Below, piece after piece: positions 36,576 through 45,906 of a stretch of 64,000 nt of DNA. Position numbers and translations under genes: made by a program. Every line of letters begins with the position of its first letter. The first letter of the stretch is position 1. The stretch comes from Thalassotalea euphylliae. GTDB taxonomy: Bacteria; Pseudomonadota; Gammaproteobacteria; Enterobacterales; Alteromonadaceae. The notes beneath the pieces are model-generated. The model had not been told where the DNA came from and made no database searches. It saw only the letters and a program-made list of their open reading frames with translations. Location of the stretch: the NCBI RefSeq assembly GCF_003390395.1, contig NZ_QUOV01000001.1, positions 1,426,001 to 1,490,000 on the forward strand, written 5' to 3'.

Positions 36576-36616
36576 TGGATTTTGCTTAATTACTCACAGT
36601 AATAGAGGAGTTGTCT

Positions 36617-37294
36617 GTGCGTTTATTACTTGTTGAAGACGATCAACAACTACATGAAAATTTAAAATCTTCACTGGCTAAACAAGGCTTTAGTATTGAC
36701 TCGGCATTTGATGGCGAAGAAGGCTTATACCTTGGCAGTGAGCACCCATACGATGCTGCGGTGATTGATATTGGTTTACCAAAAAGAGATGGTATTTCAT
36801 TGATCACTGAGCTGAGGCAGCTTGATATTAAGTTCCCGATCATTGTCCTAACAGCGCGCGATCGCTGGCAAGATAAGGTGCAAGGTTTAGACGCTGGCGC
36901 TGATGATTACCTTACCAAACCATTTCAGTATGAAGAATTACACGCTCGACTGAACGCACTTATTCGCCGCAGTGCAGGGCAAGCAAGCCCAGTATTAACG
37001 AGCGGCGCGCTGAGTATCAATACAGCGAGCCATCAAGTATTGGTTAACGATCAAGAGGTGTCACTGAGTAGTTATGAATACCGACTGATTGCTTACCTGA
37101 TGCTACAGCAAGGCAAAGTAGTCTCTAAAACGAGCTTGACCGAACACTTATATGATCAAGACTTTGACTTAGACTCAAATGTGATTGAAGTGTTTGTCAG
37201 GCGCTTGCGTAAGAAACTTGACCCTGAGGGTGAACATAATTTTATCGAAACCTTACGTGGTCAAGGTTATCGTTTGCGCACCATTGATAGTTAA
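36617..37294 (+). CDS. OmpR/PhoP-family response regulator
   Basis: 225 residues from GTG 36617; GAGGAG lies 6 nt upstream, while the earlier TTG (36611) abuts it. Receiver domain with D8/D9, phosphorylation site D51 (AAVIDIGLP) and LTARDRWQDKVQGLDAGADDYLTKPF. C-terminal winged helix with VFVRRLRKKLD. Its likely target is the phased operator at 36145. Confidence 0.92.
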   Translation: MRLLLVEDDQQLHENLKSSLAKQGFSIDSAFDGEEGLYLGSEHPYDAAVIDIGLPKRDGISLITELRQLDIKFPIIVLTARDRWQDKVQGLDAGADDYLTKPFQYEELHARLNALIRRSAGQASPVLTSGALSINTASHQVLVNDQEVSLSSYEYRLIAYLMLQQGKVVSKTSLTEHLYDQDFDLDSNVIEVFVRRLRKKLDPEGEHNFIETLRGQGYRLRTIDS

Positions 37295-37422
37295 ACATTG
37301 ATAGCTAACCAGTGACAGTTAACTTGTATTCGAGTGAATTTGTGCTCGAGTCAAATTTACGCTAGCGAATGCCACTTAGCTCAGAATTTTTATCCCAATA
37401 TTTATGCCAATAAGAGTAGGTG

Positions 37423-38793
37423 ATGGACGTACCTTCGTTAAAATCCCGACTAATCGCCAGTGCCGTAGTAATGCTATTTGTATTGCTACCGGCTATAGGT
37501 TTTACCCTTGATGATGCTTTTGCCAAGCATTTGTTAAAAGCCGTTGAGCAGGAGTTAACCGCTCATAGCTACAGCATATTGGCGGAAACTGATTACATCG
37601 ACGGTGAACTTTTAACGCCAACCAACTTTCAAGAAAGTCAGTTTAATGTGATTGACTCTGGCTTGTATGCGCTTATTTCCGATCAAATACCGATAGCAGG
37701 AACGCCTACAGAAACACCCATAGAAACGGAAACGCCGCGCTTGATTTGGCATTCTGACTCCGCACTTAATATTACCTCAATGGATAACTTGTTTTACCCT
37801 GCGCAAGGGGAGCGGGCATTTTACTCGGTGACTTTCGCAGAGCAAGCGATGTTTGTTTCGAGCTTTTCGGTTAACTTTGCCGATCTTAACCAAGATATGC
37901 CGCTAACCTTACACATCGCTAAAAGCCAGCAAGATTATATGGCGGCGCAAAAAGCGTTTCGTCAGCAACTGCTGATCTGGCTGGCGATTATTGCCATTGT
38001 TTTTGCCGCCGTGATGTGGTGGTGGCTGTCGTGGACGTTAAAACCGTTAAAACAGCTAACTCACGAATTAAAAACCATCGAGCAGGGCGACAGTGAGTCG
38101 GTTGCAGGTGATTACCCAATAGAGGTAAAGCCAGCAATTAGTCAGCTCAACAATCTGCTCGCAAACGAGCAGACTCAACGACTGCGTTACCGCAATGCGC
38201 TTGCGGACTTAGCGCACAGCTTAAAAACACCCTTAGCGACGATTAGCAGTGCGGAAGCGGTGTCTAGTGAAATTCAGCAAGAAGTCAGCAAGATTAACCA
38301 TATTGTCGAACACCAGCTAAAGCGCGCGCAAAGTGCTGGCCAATCAGCTTGGCGCTTGAGTGTTGATATTAAGCCTTGCATCGATAAATTATTGTCAGCT
38401 ATGGCAAAAATTTATCGTGATAAAACAGTCACCGTCGCCGTTGAAGTCGCTGAAGGCGCCAAATTCAAAGGTGACGAAGCTGATTTAATGGAAATTCTTG
38501 GTAATCTGCTCGACAACGCATACAAAGCCGCGACAGCTAAAGTGGCGGTAACGGTCAATGTGAGCGCCAAGTATTTAACATTATCGATAGCAGATGATGG
38601 GGTCGGTATTTCTGAGCACAAACGGGACAGCATTATGCAGCGCGGTGTGCGGGCTGACACTTATGAACAGGGCCACGGTATCGGATTAGCGATTGTCAGA
38701 GATATCGTGACTAGCTACCAAGGAAAAATTGATATCAAACGTGATGCTGAATTAGGCGGAGCGCTGTTTGAGTTATCATTTCACATCAACTGA
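37423..38793 (+). CDS. Sensor histidine kinase, PhoQ-like
   Basis: 456 residues from ATG 37423 (a GTG precedes it directly). One helix at about 10-28, a periplasmic region of 140 residues, a second helix (LLIWLAIIAIVFAAVMWWWLSW), a HAMP-like linker, the H-box LADLAHSLKTPLA with H265, and HATPase_c with NLLDNAYKAA, DDGVGI and GHGIGLAIV. LAHSLKTPLA is the PhoQ-type spelling. Partner of the regulator 128 bp upstream. Confidence 0.9.
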   Translation: MDVPSLKSRLIASAVVMLFVLLPAIGFTLDDAFAKHLLKAVEQELTAHSYSILAETDYIDGELLTPTNFQESQFNVIDSGLYALISDQIPIAGTPTETPIETETPRLIWHSDSALNITSMDNLFYPAQGERAFYSVTFAEQAMFVSSFSVNFADLNQDMPLTLHIAKSQQDYMAAQKAFRQQLLIWLAIIAIVFAAVMWWWLSWTLKPLKQLTHELKTIEQGDSESVAGDYPIEVKPAISQLNNLLANEQTQRLRYRNALADLAHSLKTPLATISSAEAVSSEIQQEVSKINHIVEHQLKRAQSAGQSAWRLSVDIKPCIDKLLSAMAKIYRDKTVTVAVEVAEGAKFKGDEADLMEILGNLLDNAYKAATAKVAVTVNVSAKYLTLSIADDGVGISEHKRDSIMQRGVRADTYEQGHGIGLAIVRDIVTSYQGKIDIKRDAELGGALFELSFHIN

Positions 38794-38852
38794 AGCTAGT
38801 GCTTGGGTTGCAGCTCAGTTAACCCAGTTTTTTATGATTCTCATGGTTTTAT

Positions 38853-39512
38853 ATGGAGACAAATTTGATCAACGTTCTAGAAGTTATCGCAGGTTTATCT
38901 GGGCTTATTGCGACTATTTGGATAACCATTGGCGTTTATATCGCGGCCAAGTTCTATCCCAATTACAATCACAGCAATCAATTTTGTAGCGAACTGGGGG
39001 CGGCTGGCAGCCCAACAGAGAAACTATCACCGCTAATCAATAACTACCCTTTAGGCGCAATTTTTTGTGTATTTGGCTGGTACGTTCAAGCGCGTGCTGG
39101 CGCCGATATAGCAATACAGTCAACTGGCTATTTAATTATTATTCACGGCCTAGGAACTTGGGTTGCGGGCTATTTCCCTATGGATAAAGACCCGTACACA
39201 AAAGAGCCAACCCATAGCTGCAAAGTCCACTCTTGGGCTGGCTTTATTATGTTGCTCTCGTTATTAATTGCGCCCATGTTGGTGGCATTTAGCGGTGATA
39301 ATTTAGCGCTGCCAACATGGTTTCGAATTGCGTCTGTACTGACTGTGATATTGGCAATTTACTATTTAGTAAAGATGGCAAAATCAGTTAAACAATCGCA
39401 AACCCACAAAGATGCTGGCATGGAGAGTAAGGTTGGCTTATACCAGCGAATTTCTTACTGGATAAAATTAATCTGGCTAAGCGCATTCTCAGTAATATTA
39501 GTGCAGAGTTAA
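38853..39512 (+). CDS. DUF998-type inner-membrane protein
   Basis: 219 residues with about six helices. NQFCSELGAAGSP and the loop GYFPMDKDPY, followed by HSWAGFIML, fit the DUF998 pattern. Function unknown. Starts 59 bp after the kinase and may be read from the same promoter. Confidence 0.7.
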   Translation: METNLINVLEVIAGLSGLIATIWITIGVYIAAKFYPNYNHSNQFCSELGAAGSPTEKLSPLINNYPLGAIFCVFGWYVQARAGADIAIQSTGYLIIIHGLGTWVAGYFPMDKDPYTKEPTHSCKVHSWAGFIMLLSLLIAPMLVAFSGDNLALPTWFRIASVLTVILAIYYLVKMAKSVKQSQTHKDAGMESKVGLYQRISYWIKLIWLSAFSVILVQS

Positions 39513-39621
39513 CTTTGCTCGCTTTGTTAGGCAATGGGCGCTTTAGACAACGAGGATAAGACAACGAGCATATTAACCATTTTTATGTCTTGATTAGTGC
39601 TTAATGGAGCAATTAAACATT

Positions 39622-40305
39622 TTAAACGGGTTGGTATGGGTCAAAAGGCAGGTGCCCCGTTTTTACCCAAATAATCGTTTCTTGCTCTACAAACGGGTGA
39701 TGCTGACTCATATGGGGGCTGCGCAGCCAGGTTCCGGTAGGGTAGCTACCTAACTCGTCTTTGAATTCACCAGATAACACCAATATTTCTTCACCACCAA
39801 AGTGGCGGTGAGGTTTGAATTTCTCACCTGCAGGCCATTTCACTAAAGCGACGTGCTCTCCTTCGTGTTCATGCAATGGCATCACTTGCAATCCGCCTTG
39901 GCCTGGTAACCAAGCTGCTGTTTGCGTATTCACCCTGACTTGTGCGGTGTCAGACTCTTGGAATTGATGTAATTTGACGAATAACGTGCAGCCATGCTCT
40001 GAGTATGGGGCATGCACAAAGCCTTTGGGATTACGAATATAAGTACCCGCTGGATAGTCACCGGTTTGATCTGAAAATACGCCATCTAATACCAGAATCT
40101 CTTCACCTAACGGGTGATTATGCTCTGAAAAAGAAGCACCAGCGTCATAACGCACTATGCTAGTCGCATGGCCTTGTTCTGCTTCCTCTCGGGCCAAAGG
40201 TTTGCGCCATACTCCAGCCTTGGGGCTAGCCAGCCAGCTTTGCTGTGCTGTTGATACAACAACGCGCTGTTCAAAATTCATGTTGAGATTGCTAATTGCA
40301 GTCAT
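39622..40305 (-). CDS. Bicupin protein, ChrR-like cupin domains
   Basis: 227 residues formed by two ChrR-type cupins. The first has EHNHPLGEEILVLDG and the second PHRHFGGEEILVLSG, each giving a His, His, Glu metal site. Similar domains sense singlet oxygen in the anti-sigma factor ChrR, but there is no sigma-binding domain and no sigma factor next to it. Function unknown. Confidence 0.85.
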   Translation of the reverse strand: MTAISNLNMNFEQRVVVSTAQQSWLASPKAGVWRKPLAREEAEQGHATSIVRYDAGASFSEHNHPLGEEILVLDGVFSDQTGDYPAGTYIRNPKGFVHAPYSEHGCTLFVKLHQFQESDTAQVRVNTQTAAWLPGQGGLQVMPLHEHEGEHVALVKWPAGEKFKPHRHFGGEEILVLSGEFKDELGSYPTGTWLRSPHMSQHHPFVEQETIIWVKTGHLPFDPYQPV

Positions 40306-40328
40306 GTGTTGCTACTTAGATTAGATTG

Positions 40329-40593
40329 ATACCAATTGAACTAAAGAATTGCTCAATTCAGAGCGTTGTCAGCGGTGGGAGAATCAGCCAAATTTGTGCA
40401 GATATAGTTGCTCTACATCGAATAAATTTGGCGAAATTATCGCGCCGCTGACACGCTCCCAAGGGCGAGTTTAAAAGGCTTATATGCGGCGTTATTGATT
40501 TTAACAAGGGAATAACCATTCTTTGCAATCAATGCCTTGCCTCTAAGCCTTTTAACTCTCGCTGAATGACTAATTCTTTATTTCAATTGGTAT
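40329..40593. repeat. 265-bp structured repeat with 22-bp terminal inverted repeats (copy 2)
   Basis: Ends 40329-40350 and 40572-40593 pair at 21 of 22 positions (ATACCAATTGAA... type). Inner stems: GAGCG-TGTCAGCGG (near 40361-40375 and 40445-40458, one bulge), GCCAAATTT / AAATTTGGC, and TTAAAAGGCTTA (40471-40482) with TAAGCCTTTTAA (40544-40555). The last encloses the core 40491-40542, 48/52 identical to copy 1. The stems of the two copies differ in sequence but all stay complementary. No coding frame. Lies upstream of the DUF3300 gene. Confidence 0.85.
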
Positions 40594-40838
40594 TATTGCC
40601 ATATAGGAACATTATAACAAGCAGTTGAGCAGCGACTTATTCTTGTTTGTTTTGGCTCATATAAATCATGTCTTTAGCAACAAAGTAGTGACCTAGAAAG
40701 TTTTGAGTGAGAAAGTAAATATTAGCCATTCGGCAATCGAACGATAGCTTTTCGGCATTTGCTCGAAAATTGTTCAGCAATAATTCAGCTTGCGGTTTTT
40801 ATAGTAAAAGGCAACTCGTCAAGAGAGGGATTTTTATT

Positions 40839-42485
40839 ATGAAAACTCACTTGTTCAACCCCACGTTATTGCTGACTGCTGCGCTAACGAGTGGATTAGC
40901 CTTCACTAGCACAGTGGCTCTCGCAATCGATTATAGTGATAGCGCCTATCAATCGAATGAGCACTCGTCAGACAATCACCAATCAAAAAAACACAATTCT
41001 GCTAACAGTGATGAGCAAGCATTGCTTTCTCAAGCACAATTAGCACAGCTTTTGGCACCCATTGCTTTGTACCCCGACAGTTTACTTAGCCACATTCTGA
41101 TCGCTGCTAGCTACCCCCTAGAGGTTGTTGAAGCTTACCGTTGGCGTGAGCTGCAAGGAGATGTCTCAACACAAACACTAAGCGAGCGAGCTTCGCAGCA
41201 GGACTGGGATGCAAGTGTTATCGCGTTAGTGCCGTTTGAGACTGTGCTCGAGCAAATGAATAAAGATTTAACTTGGCTGCGCCAACTTGGGGATGCGTTT
41301 TTAGCCCAAGAGCAAGATGTGCTCGATAGTATTCAGTCACTGCGCTTACAAGCTCAAGAAGCAGGAAGTTTAGACGCGATTGATAAAGTTGATGTTGAAT
41401 ACGAGCAAGAAAAAATAGTGATTGTGTCGCGTGAACCAGAAGTGGTTTATGTGCCATATTACGACACTCGTGTGGTTTATGGCGATTGGCGCTGGCGTCA
41501 TTACCCACCTGTTTACTGGCGACACCGCTATAAGTTTCACCGCCATCACCATGATTATTGGCCTATTACATGGCACCGAGGTGTTCATATTGGTGTTGGC
41601 TTCTTTTTCAGCGCATTTCATTGGCATAACGGCTATGTGGTGATCAATCATCGTAGAAATTTCCACAATCACTATCGCCACTATTACCGCAAACGCCATC
41701 ACATTTTATATAGCGGCTATAGCAAACGCTGGCACCATAAACCTTACCACCGTCGCAATGTTGCCTATCGCACGGCAGTGGTTAAAGAAAAATATCGCAG
41801 CCAATACCCTCATAAGCGTAATCACGCGGTGCGTTATGTTGGCAAAAGCTCAACTAGCGGCAAGAGGGGGATAAAACCCCATAAGCACAATGCTCTGCAG
41901 CATAACTACAAGCGTAAACATGACACTTTTAAACGTGTAAAAGGTGATTTGAATAAACAAAGCAGCAGTGCGTCAAAAACTAGTGTGATTAAAACCAGTG
42001 CGCCAAAACAGTATCAGCGAAATAGTGCGAAGCTTGTGCATAAACAAGATCGCCAATCAGCTAAGCGTGACAACTTTAAGCGCAACCAGTCAAACCGTCA
42101 CACTACCAGCTCAAAAGCTGGCATAAAGCGTGTTCAAGCGAAACCTGCTCAAGTCAATAGCACCATTCGTCAACAATCAGCTAGTCGCCCAGCTAAGAAA
42201 TATTTTGCCAGCGCCAATAACAAGAAAAAGCCAGTTGCCAATATCAATAGTCAATTGCGTCATCAGGCTGCTGGTAATGCTAACAAGAAGTACCAAAAAG
42301 TAAGTAAAAACAGCGGTTACAAAAACAGTGCTTATAAAAAGGTTAGTCAAAGTCGGAAAAGCTATAACAAGTCGGCAAATAAGCCGGCAAAAAATTATGC
42401 GCGCAGTAATTATAAGAAACGCAATCATACGTCGAGCAGGCAAAGTGCAAGTCGTTCTCAGAGTCGAAAGCAACGTCAGCATTAA
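40839..42485 (+). CDS. DUF3300 protein with long basic low-complexity tail
   Basis: 548 residues from ATG 40839 behind GAGAGGGA; an upstream TTG is not favoured. Signal peptide (cleavage near TVALA-IDY). The DUF3300 domain (about 60-220) shows QLLAPIALYPDSLLSHILIAASYP and EPEVVYVPYYDTRVVYG. A histidine/tyrosine/tryptophan-rich part (230-310) follows, then over 200 residues of K-, S-, N-, Q- and R-rich repeats. The tail may bind anionic polymers such as peptidoglycan-linked or extracellular DNA; this is inference. Confidence 0.85.
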   Translation: MKTHLFNPTLLLTAALTSGLAFTSTVALAIDYSDSAYQSNEHSSDNHQSKKHNSANSDEQALLSQAQLAQLLAPIALYPDSLLSHILIAASYPLEVVEAYRWRELQGDVSTQTLSERASQQDWDASVIALVPFETVLEQMNKDLTWLRQLGDAFLAQEQDVLDSIQSLRLQAQEAGSLDAIDKVDVEYEQEKIVIVSREPEVVYVPYYDTRVVYGDWRWRHYPPVYWRHRYKFHRHHHDYWPITWHRGVHIGVGFFFSAFHWHNGYVVINHRRNFHNHYRHYYRKRHHILYSGYSKRWHHKPYHRRNVAYRTAVVKEKYRSQYPHKRNHAVRYVGKSSTSGKRGIKPHKHNALQHNYKRKHDTFKRVKGDLNKQSSSASKTSVIKTSAPKQYQRNSAKLVHKQDRQSAKRDNFKRNQSNRHTTSSKAGIKRVQAKPAQVNSTIRQQSASRPAKKYFASANNKKKPVANINSQLRHQAAGNANKKYQKVSKNSGYKNSAYKKVSQSRKSYNKSANKPAKNYARSNYKKRNHTSSRQSASRSQSRKQRQH

Positions 42486-42759
42486 GTAATGTCAGTACTA
42501 AGTAATGCCTGCATTCAGTAAACCTCGCGAAATCATTCTTTAGTTCAGGGAAGTAATTGGCGGTGTTTAGTGCAATTAAAAATGCAAACTAAGCACTAGG
42601 CACTCGCCTTTTGCTATCAACTCCTATAGCCATATAGCTTCAATAGCTTGATAAGTATCAAGTAGTTAATAATTAGGGCTGAGCATGTTTATCCTGTGCT
42701 TGTGGTGAGATTTGTCTTCTTCTATAGTCAATTTACTTGACCCTATTTTTTTTAGTTCC

Positions 42760-43572
42760 ATGCATTTACCTTCTGACATCAAAGTTTTACCAAGCGAACA
42801 ACTTGAAGCTGTAGATTTAACGCAAGCGATTGAAGACAAACCCAAGTACGAAAAGCAGCTTAAAAAATGGCAGCAACGAATGTTGCAAGTGCAACAAGCG
42901 TATTTTAGGCAAGGTAAGCGTGCTTTAATTGTTTTCGAAGGCTGGGATGCCAGCGGCAAAGGTGGCGCTATTCGCCGATTGACGGAAAAGTTAGACCCGA
43001 GGGGCTTTACGGTTTATCCCATTGCGGCACCGGATCCAATTGAGCAAGCAAAGCATTATTTATATCGGTTCCAAACCAAATTGCCTGCGCCAGGTGGTAT
43101 TGCTATTTTTGATCGTTCTTATTATGGCCGTGTATTAGTAGAGCGGGTTGAGGAATTTGCTAAACCTAATGAGTGGCAGCGAGCTTACCAAGAAATTAAT
43201 GAGTTTGAGCGTTTGTTGGCAGATGATGATGTACGCATCGTCAAAGTGTTTTTGCACATTAGTGGCGATGAACAGCTAAAGCGCTTTAAAGAGCGATTAC
43301 ACAACCCTATTAAGCGATGGAAGCTAACCGAAGAAGATATTCGCAATCGTGAAAAGTGGGACGATTATCATGTTGCCATTAATGATATGCTTAAATTTAC
43401 CAATACAAATCATGCCCAGTGGCAAGTGGTCCCTGGCAACCGGAAATGGTATGCGCGTATTGCGGTGCTAAAAGCAGTTGTTAAAGCGATGGAAGCGGGC
43501 GTTGATACGAGTATTCCTGAGCTTGACGAAGCCGTTGTCAAAGCCGCAGAAAAAGCACTGGGTGAATCGTAG
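42760..43572 (+). CDS. ppk2: Polyphosphate kinase 2 (PPK2) family
   Basis: 270 residues from ATG 42760 (MHLPSDIKVLP). A TTG at 42712 with GGTGAG upstream would add 16 residues, so the start is uncertain. Walker A GWDASGKGGAIRR, FDRSYYGRVLVERV, and the lid RWKLTEEDIRNREKW are diagnostic of PPK2, which transfers phosphate between polyphosphate and nucleotides. Cytoplasmic, monocistronic. Confidence 0.92.
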   Translation: MHLPSDIKVLPSEQLEAVDLTQAIEDKPKYEKQLKKWQQRMLQVQQAYFRQGKRALIVFEGWDASGKGGAIRRLTEKLDPRGFTVYPIAAPDPIEQAKHYLYRFQTKLPAPGGIAIFDRSYYGRVLVERVEEFAKPNEWQRAYQEINEFERLLADDDVRIVKVFLHISGDEQLKRFKERLHNPIKRWKLTEEDIRNREKWDDYHVAINDMLKFTNTNHAQWQVVPGNRKWYARIAVLKAVVKAMEAGVDTSIPELDEAVVKAAEKALGES

Positions 43573-43683
43573 TTATACTAGTCATTCACATTAGTCATTA
43601 GAAAAGTAATCACCTGAACTGGCCGATATAAGCTTAACTAGTAGCGCAGGCTAGGTTAGTTAGTCGTTGCAGGTTGGCTTAGG

Positions 43684-43869
43684 TTAGGTATTGGTGAGAT
43701 ATTGCTGATAGCCTTGGATACCAAAGTAGCGGATCGACTTTTTATGTTTCACTCGTTTTGCTATTAACGTTTCACCGCAGTAAATTCTCACAATTTGTTT
43801 ATCACCATTGCTGTCTGTGTCAAAACAATGGGCGTCGTTAAGGCGCAAGTCGTCAAACTCGCTACGCAT
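43684..43869 (-). CDS. Short hypothetical protein
   Basis: 61 residues from ATG 43869, with GAAG 8 nt upstream. Two cysteines and a basic C-terminus (KRVKHKKSIRYFGIQGYQQYL). No family recognised; it is kept because codons and spacing look genuine. Confidence 0.45.
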   Translation of the reverse strand: MRSEFDDLRLNDAHCFDTDSNGDKQIVRIYCGETLIAKRVKHKKSIRYFGIQGYQQYLTNT

Positions 43870-43940
43870 AATTAACTTCAATTTTAGACCTTTAACTGGT
43901 GTGAAAACTCAATTTATTTCGATGTCGCATTTGCAACGAG

Positions 43941-44183
43941 CTATAACCCGTTGATTTCCTTATTCACGGCATAACCTTCGTCAGTCACAATTTTTTCTAA
44001 TACTTGTACACGCTCTTCTAATTGTGCGACTTGTGATTTGAGCGCTGCATTCTCTTTACTATTTTCCGCGTTGTATTTCAGTGACTTTTCTTTAAAACGT
44101 AGGTGCTTTTGATACATATCGTACATTACACCAAAGCCAACAGAAATAAACACGATAAGCACAACCATAGTCGTTCCAGACAT
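43941..44183 (-). CDS. Small membrane coiled-coil protein, PspB-like
   Basis: 80 residues: one N-terminal helix (VVLIVFISVGFGVMYDMY) and a cytoplasmic coiled coil (ENAALKSQVAQLEERVQVLEKIV). The layout is that of PspB, and the ending LEKIVTDEGYAV recalls its C-terminus. No pspA, pspC or pspF is adjacent. A strong GGAGG site precedes ATG 44183. Confidence 0.72.
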   Translation of the reverse strand: MSGTTMVVLIVFISVGFGVMYDMYQKHLRFKEKSLKYNAENSKENAALKSQVAQLEERVQVLEKIVTDEGYAVNKEINGL

Positions 44184-44293
44184 TCTTAGCCTCCATTACA
44201 TTGCCTGTAATCAGCAGTATATCGGTTGGATTCTAAAATTCATAGTGAGTAAGAGTCTTAATGAGTGTAAGGAAACAAACGACCATTCTGCGG

Positions 44294-44329
44294 TAAAAAA
44301 AGAGCCACATTTCCAATTGGTAATGTGGC
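44294..44329 (-). terminator. Rho-independent terminator after mlaC
   Basis: 8-bp stem GCCACATT / AATGTGGC with a 10-nt loop and a T-run when read on the minus strand, about 90 bp after the mlaC stop. Confidence 0.85.
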
Positions 44330-44419
44330 CCGAAGAGAGTAAAGGAGAAAATGTTTAGGTGGAATGCTTTAATCAATAAGTTCAATTAACAACACTGATT
44401 TAACAATTATTAAGCCAAG

Positions 44420-45019
44420 TTATTTCGCGATAGATGCTAGCTCTAGCGTAACTTGTGACAAACCTTGTTGTTGAATTTTACGATTTAGTTCTGCTTTTTT
44501 ACTTTCAAGTAATGAGATACCTTCAACGACCATATCAAACGCTTTCCATTGGCCTGTTTTCTTGTTGCGACGCATTTTGAACTGAATCTCAATTTCAGGG
44601 GCATCCTTATCAATTATGCGCGTTGAAACCGCAACAACACGTTTGCCTTCAAAAGACTTTTCTGGCTCATAAATCACTTGTTGGTCGGTATAGCTCGCTA
44701 GTGCCGTAGCATAAGTTCTAACTAAGTAATGGCGCATTGCATCGGCAAATTTATTGCGCTCTTCTTTAGTGGTTTTCTTTAATTGCTTACCAAGAATGCG
44801 AAATGCTGCATATTTGTAGTCGACATGTGGCATTAATTCTTCTTCAACAATAGTGCGCATTAAATCAGGGAATTTCGCTAATTCTTGCTGCTGTTGCGCG
44901 ATGCGGTTAAACAGGTTATTGCCTGTTGTCTCTAGCGTTTGGTATGGCGACACGCTAGCCGCTTGCACCGTAAACATACTGCTAATCAGCAATACGATAG
45001 TAGTTAATACCTTATACAT
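44420..45019 (-). CDS. MlaC-like periplasmic phospholipid-binding protein
   Basis: 199 residues: signal peptide (VLTTIVLLISSMFTVQA), then the Tol-Tgt2/MlaC domain (VEEELMPHVDYKYAAFRILG, RHYLVRTYATALASY, WKAFDMVVEGISLL). MlaC carries phospholipid between the OM complex MlaA and the IM complex MlaFEDB. Here it stands alone, without mlaFEDB. A TetR operator lies 24 bp upstream of the start. Confidence 0.9.
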   Translation of the reverse strand: MYKVLTTIVLLISSMFTVQAASVSPYQTLETTGNNLFNRIAQQQQELAKFPDLMRTIVEEELMPHVDYKYAAFRILGKQLKKTTKEERNKFADAMRHYLVRTYATALASYTDQQVIYEPEKSFEGKRVVAVSTRIIDKDAPEIEIQFKMRRNKKTGQWKAFDMVVEGISLLESKKAELNRKIQQQGLSQVTLELASIAK

Positions 45020-45042
45020 AATAAAACCCTTAATATCAGTTA

Positions 45043-45062
45043 AACCGACCAGTTGGTCTGTT
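45043..45062. promoter_or_regulatory. TetR operator at the mlaC promoter
   Basis: AACCGACCAGTTGGTCTGTT is a 20-bp imperfect palindrome differing at one base from the site at 45749. It lies 24-43 bp before the mlaC start, so binding should block its promoter. Confidence 0.8.
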
Positions 45063-45124
45063 AAAAATTAGATACAAAAAATGACCACAGCGAGCAGTAA
45101 ATTCATTGATCTTGTTTGTTTTGG

Positions 45125-45715
45125 TTAGTTGCTACGTCTAAGCGACTGAATATAATTGCAAAGTTCCGCCATTACGGTTTGGAACAATGCTTTTTCTTGC
45201 GTGCCTTTACTCAAACTTGTTGAGCCGTTAAACACCGAAACGATAAAATATGCGACCTGAGAATAATCAATATCATTTCGCAATTGATCGCTTATTCGTC
45301 TTAAGTTCTCAGAAATAAGCGTGTTTAGTTTTTGCTGCATCATTAAAGTACGCAGTCTAAATCCTTCATCAACACTTGCCATTTCCAAGCATAAATTATT
45401 GAGTGGGCAACCACATACTACGTCTTCACAGCTCATATCGTTTGCTGAGTCATGAAAAAAATCACACAGTCCTTGAATTGGATCGGCTTGTGTAACCGCG
45501 GGCTCCCATGAAGCAAGGAACATTGGCGTAAATATTTCTTCAATTACCGCATAACCAAGCTCGTGCTTGTTTGCAAAGTGATGGTAAAGCGCACCTTTTG
45601 AGATGTGACAGCGAGACAAAATTGTCGATAGACTAGTTGCTTGAAATCCGTTTTTACGAATTTCTTCACCACTGACCTCTAGTATCAATTGTCGCGTTTG
45701 TTCTGGATCTCTCAT
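45125..45715 (-). CDS. TetR-family repressor linked to MlaC
   Basis: 196 residues. N-terminal HTH (SLSTILSRCHISKGALYHHFANKHELGYAVI), then a ligand domain with three cysteines (SCEDVVCGCPLNN). It is upstream of mlaC on the same strand and flanked by two matching operators, so it probably represses itself and mlaC. Ligand unknown; the cysteine cluster could be a redox or metal sensor. Confidence 0.9.
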   Translation of the reverse strand: MRDPEQTRQLILEVSGEEIRKNGFQATSLSTILSRCHISKGALYHHFANKHELGYAVIEEIFTPMFLASWEPAVTQADPIQGLCDFFHDSANDMSCEDVVCGCPLNNLCLEMASVDEGFRLRTLMMQQKLNTLISENLRRISDQLRNDIDYSQVAYFIVSVFNGSTSLSKGTQEKALFQTVMAELCNYIQSLRRSN

Positions 45716-45748
45716 GAGTCTCTACCTTGACTAGCTTAATAACATATT

Positions 45749-45768
45749 AACCGACCAGTCGGTCTGTT
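45749..45768. promoter_or_regulatory. TetR operator at the tetR promoter
   Basis: AACCGACCAGTCGGTCTGTT, a near-perfect palindrome located 34 bp upstream of the tetR start; one-base variant of the mlaC-side site. Confidence 0.82.
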
Positions 45769-45906
45769 GGAAATGAAAAAAAGTTATAACCTAGTCAGTT
45801 TTGGACAAAATGTCGGGTGGGTGCAGTTTTCATATGCGGCGACTTCCCAAGTTAATCACAGTCAATTAACTGTAAGTAGCTGATTAATAATGATTAATCT
45901 ATGTTG

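Noticed and set aside
38768..38989. 73-codon frame across the kinase end and the DUF998 start
   Set aside because: Overlaps two real genes in another frame.
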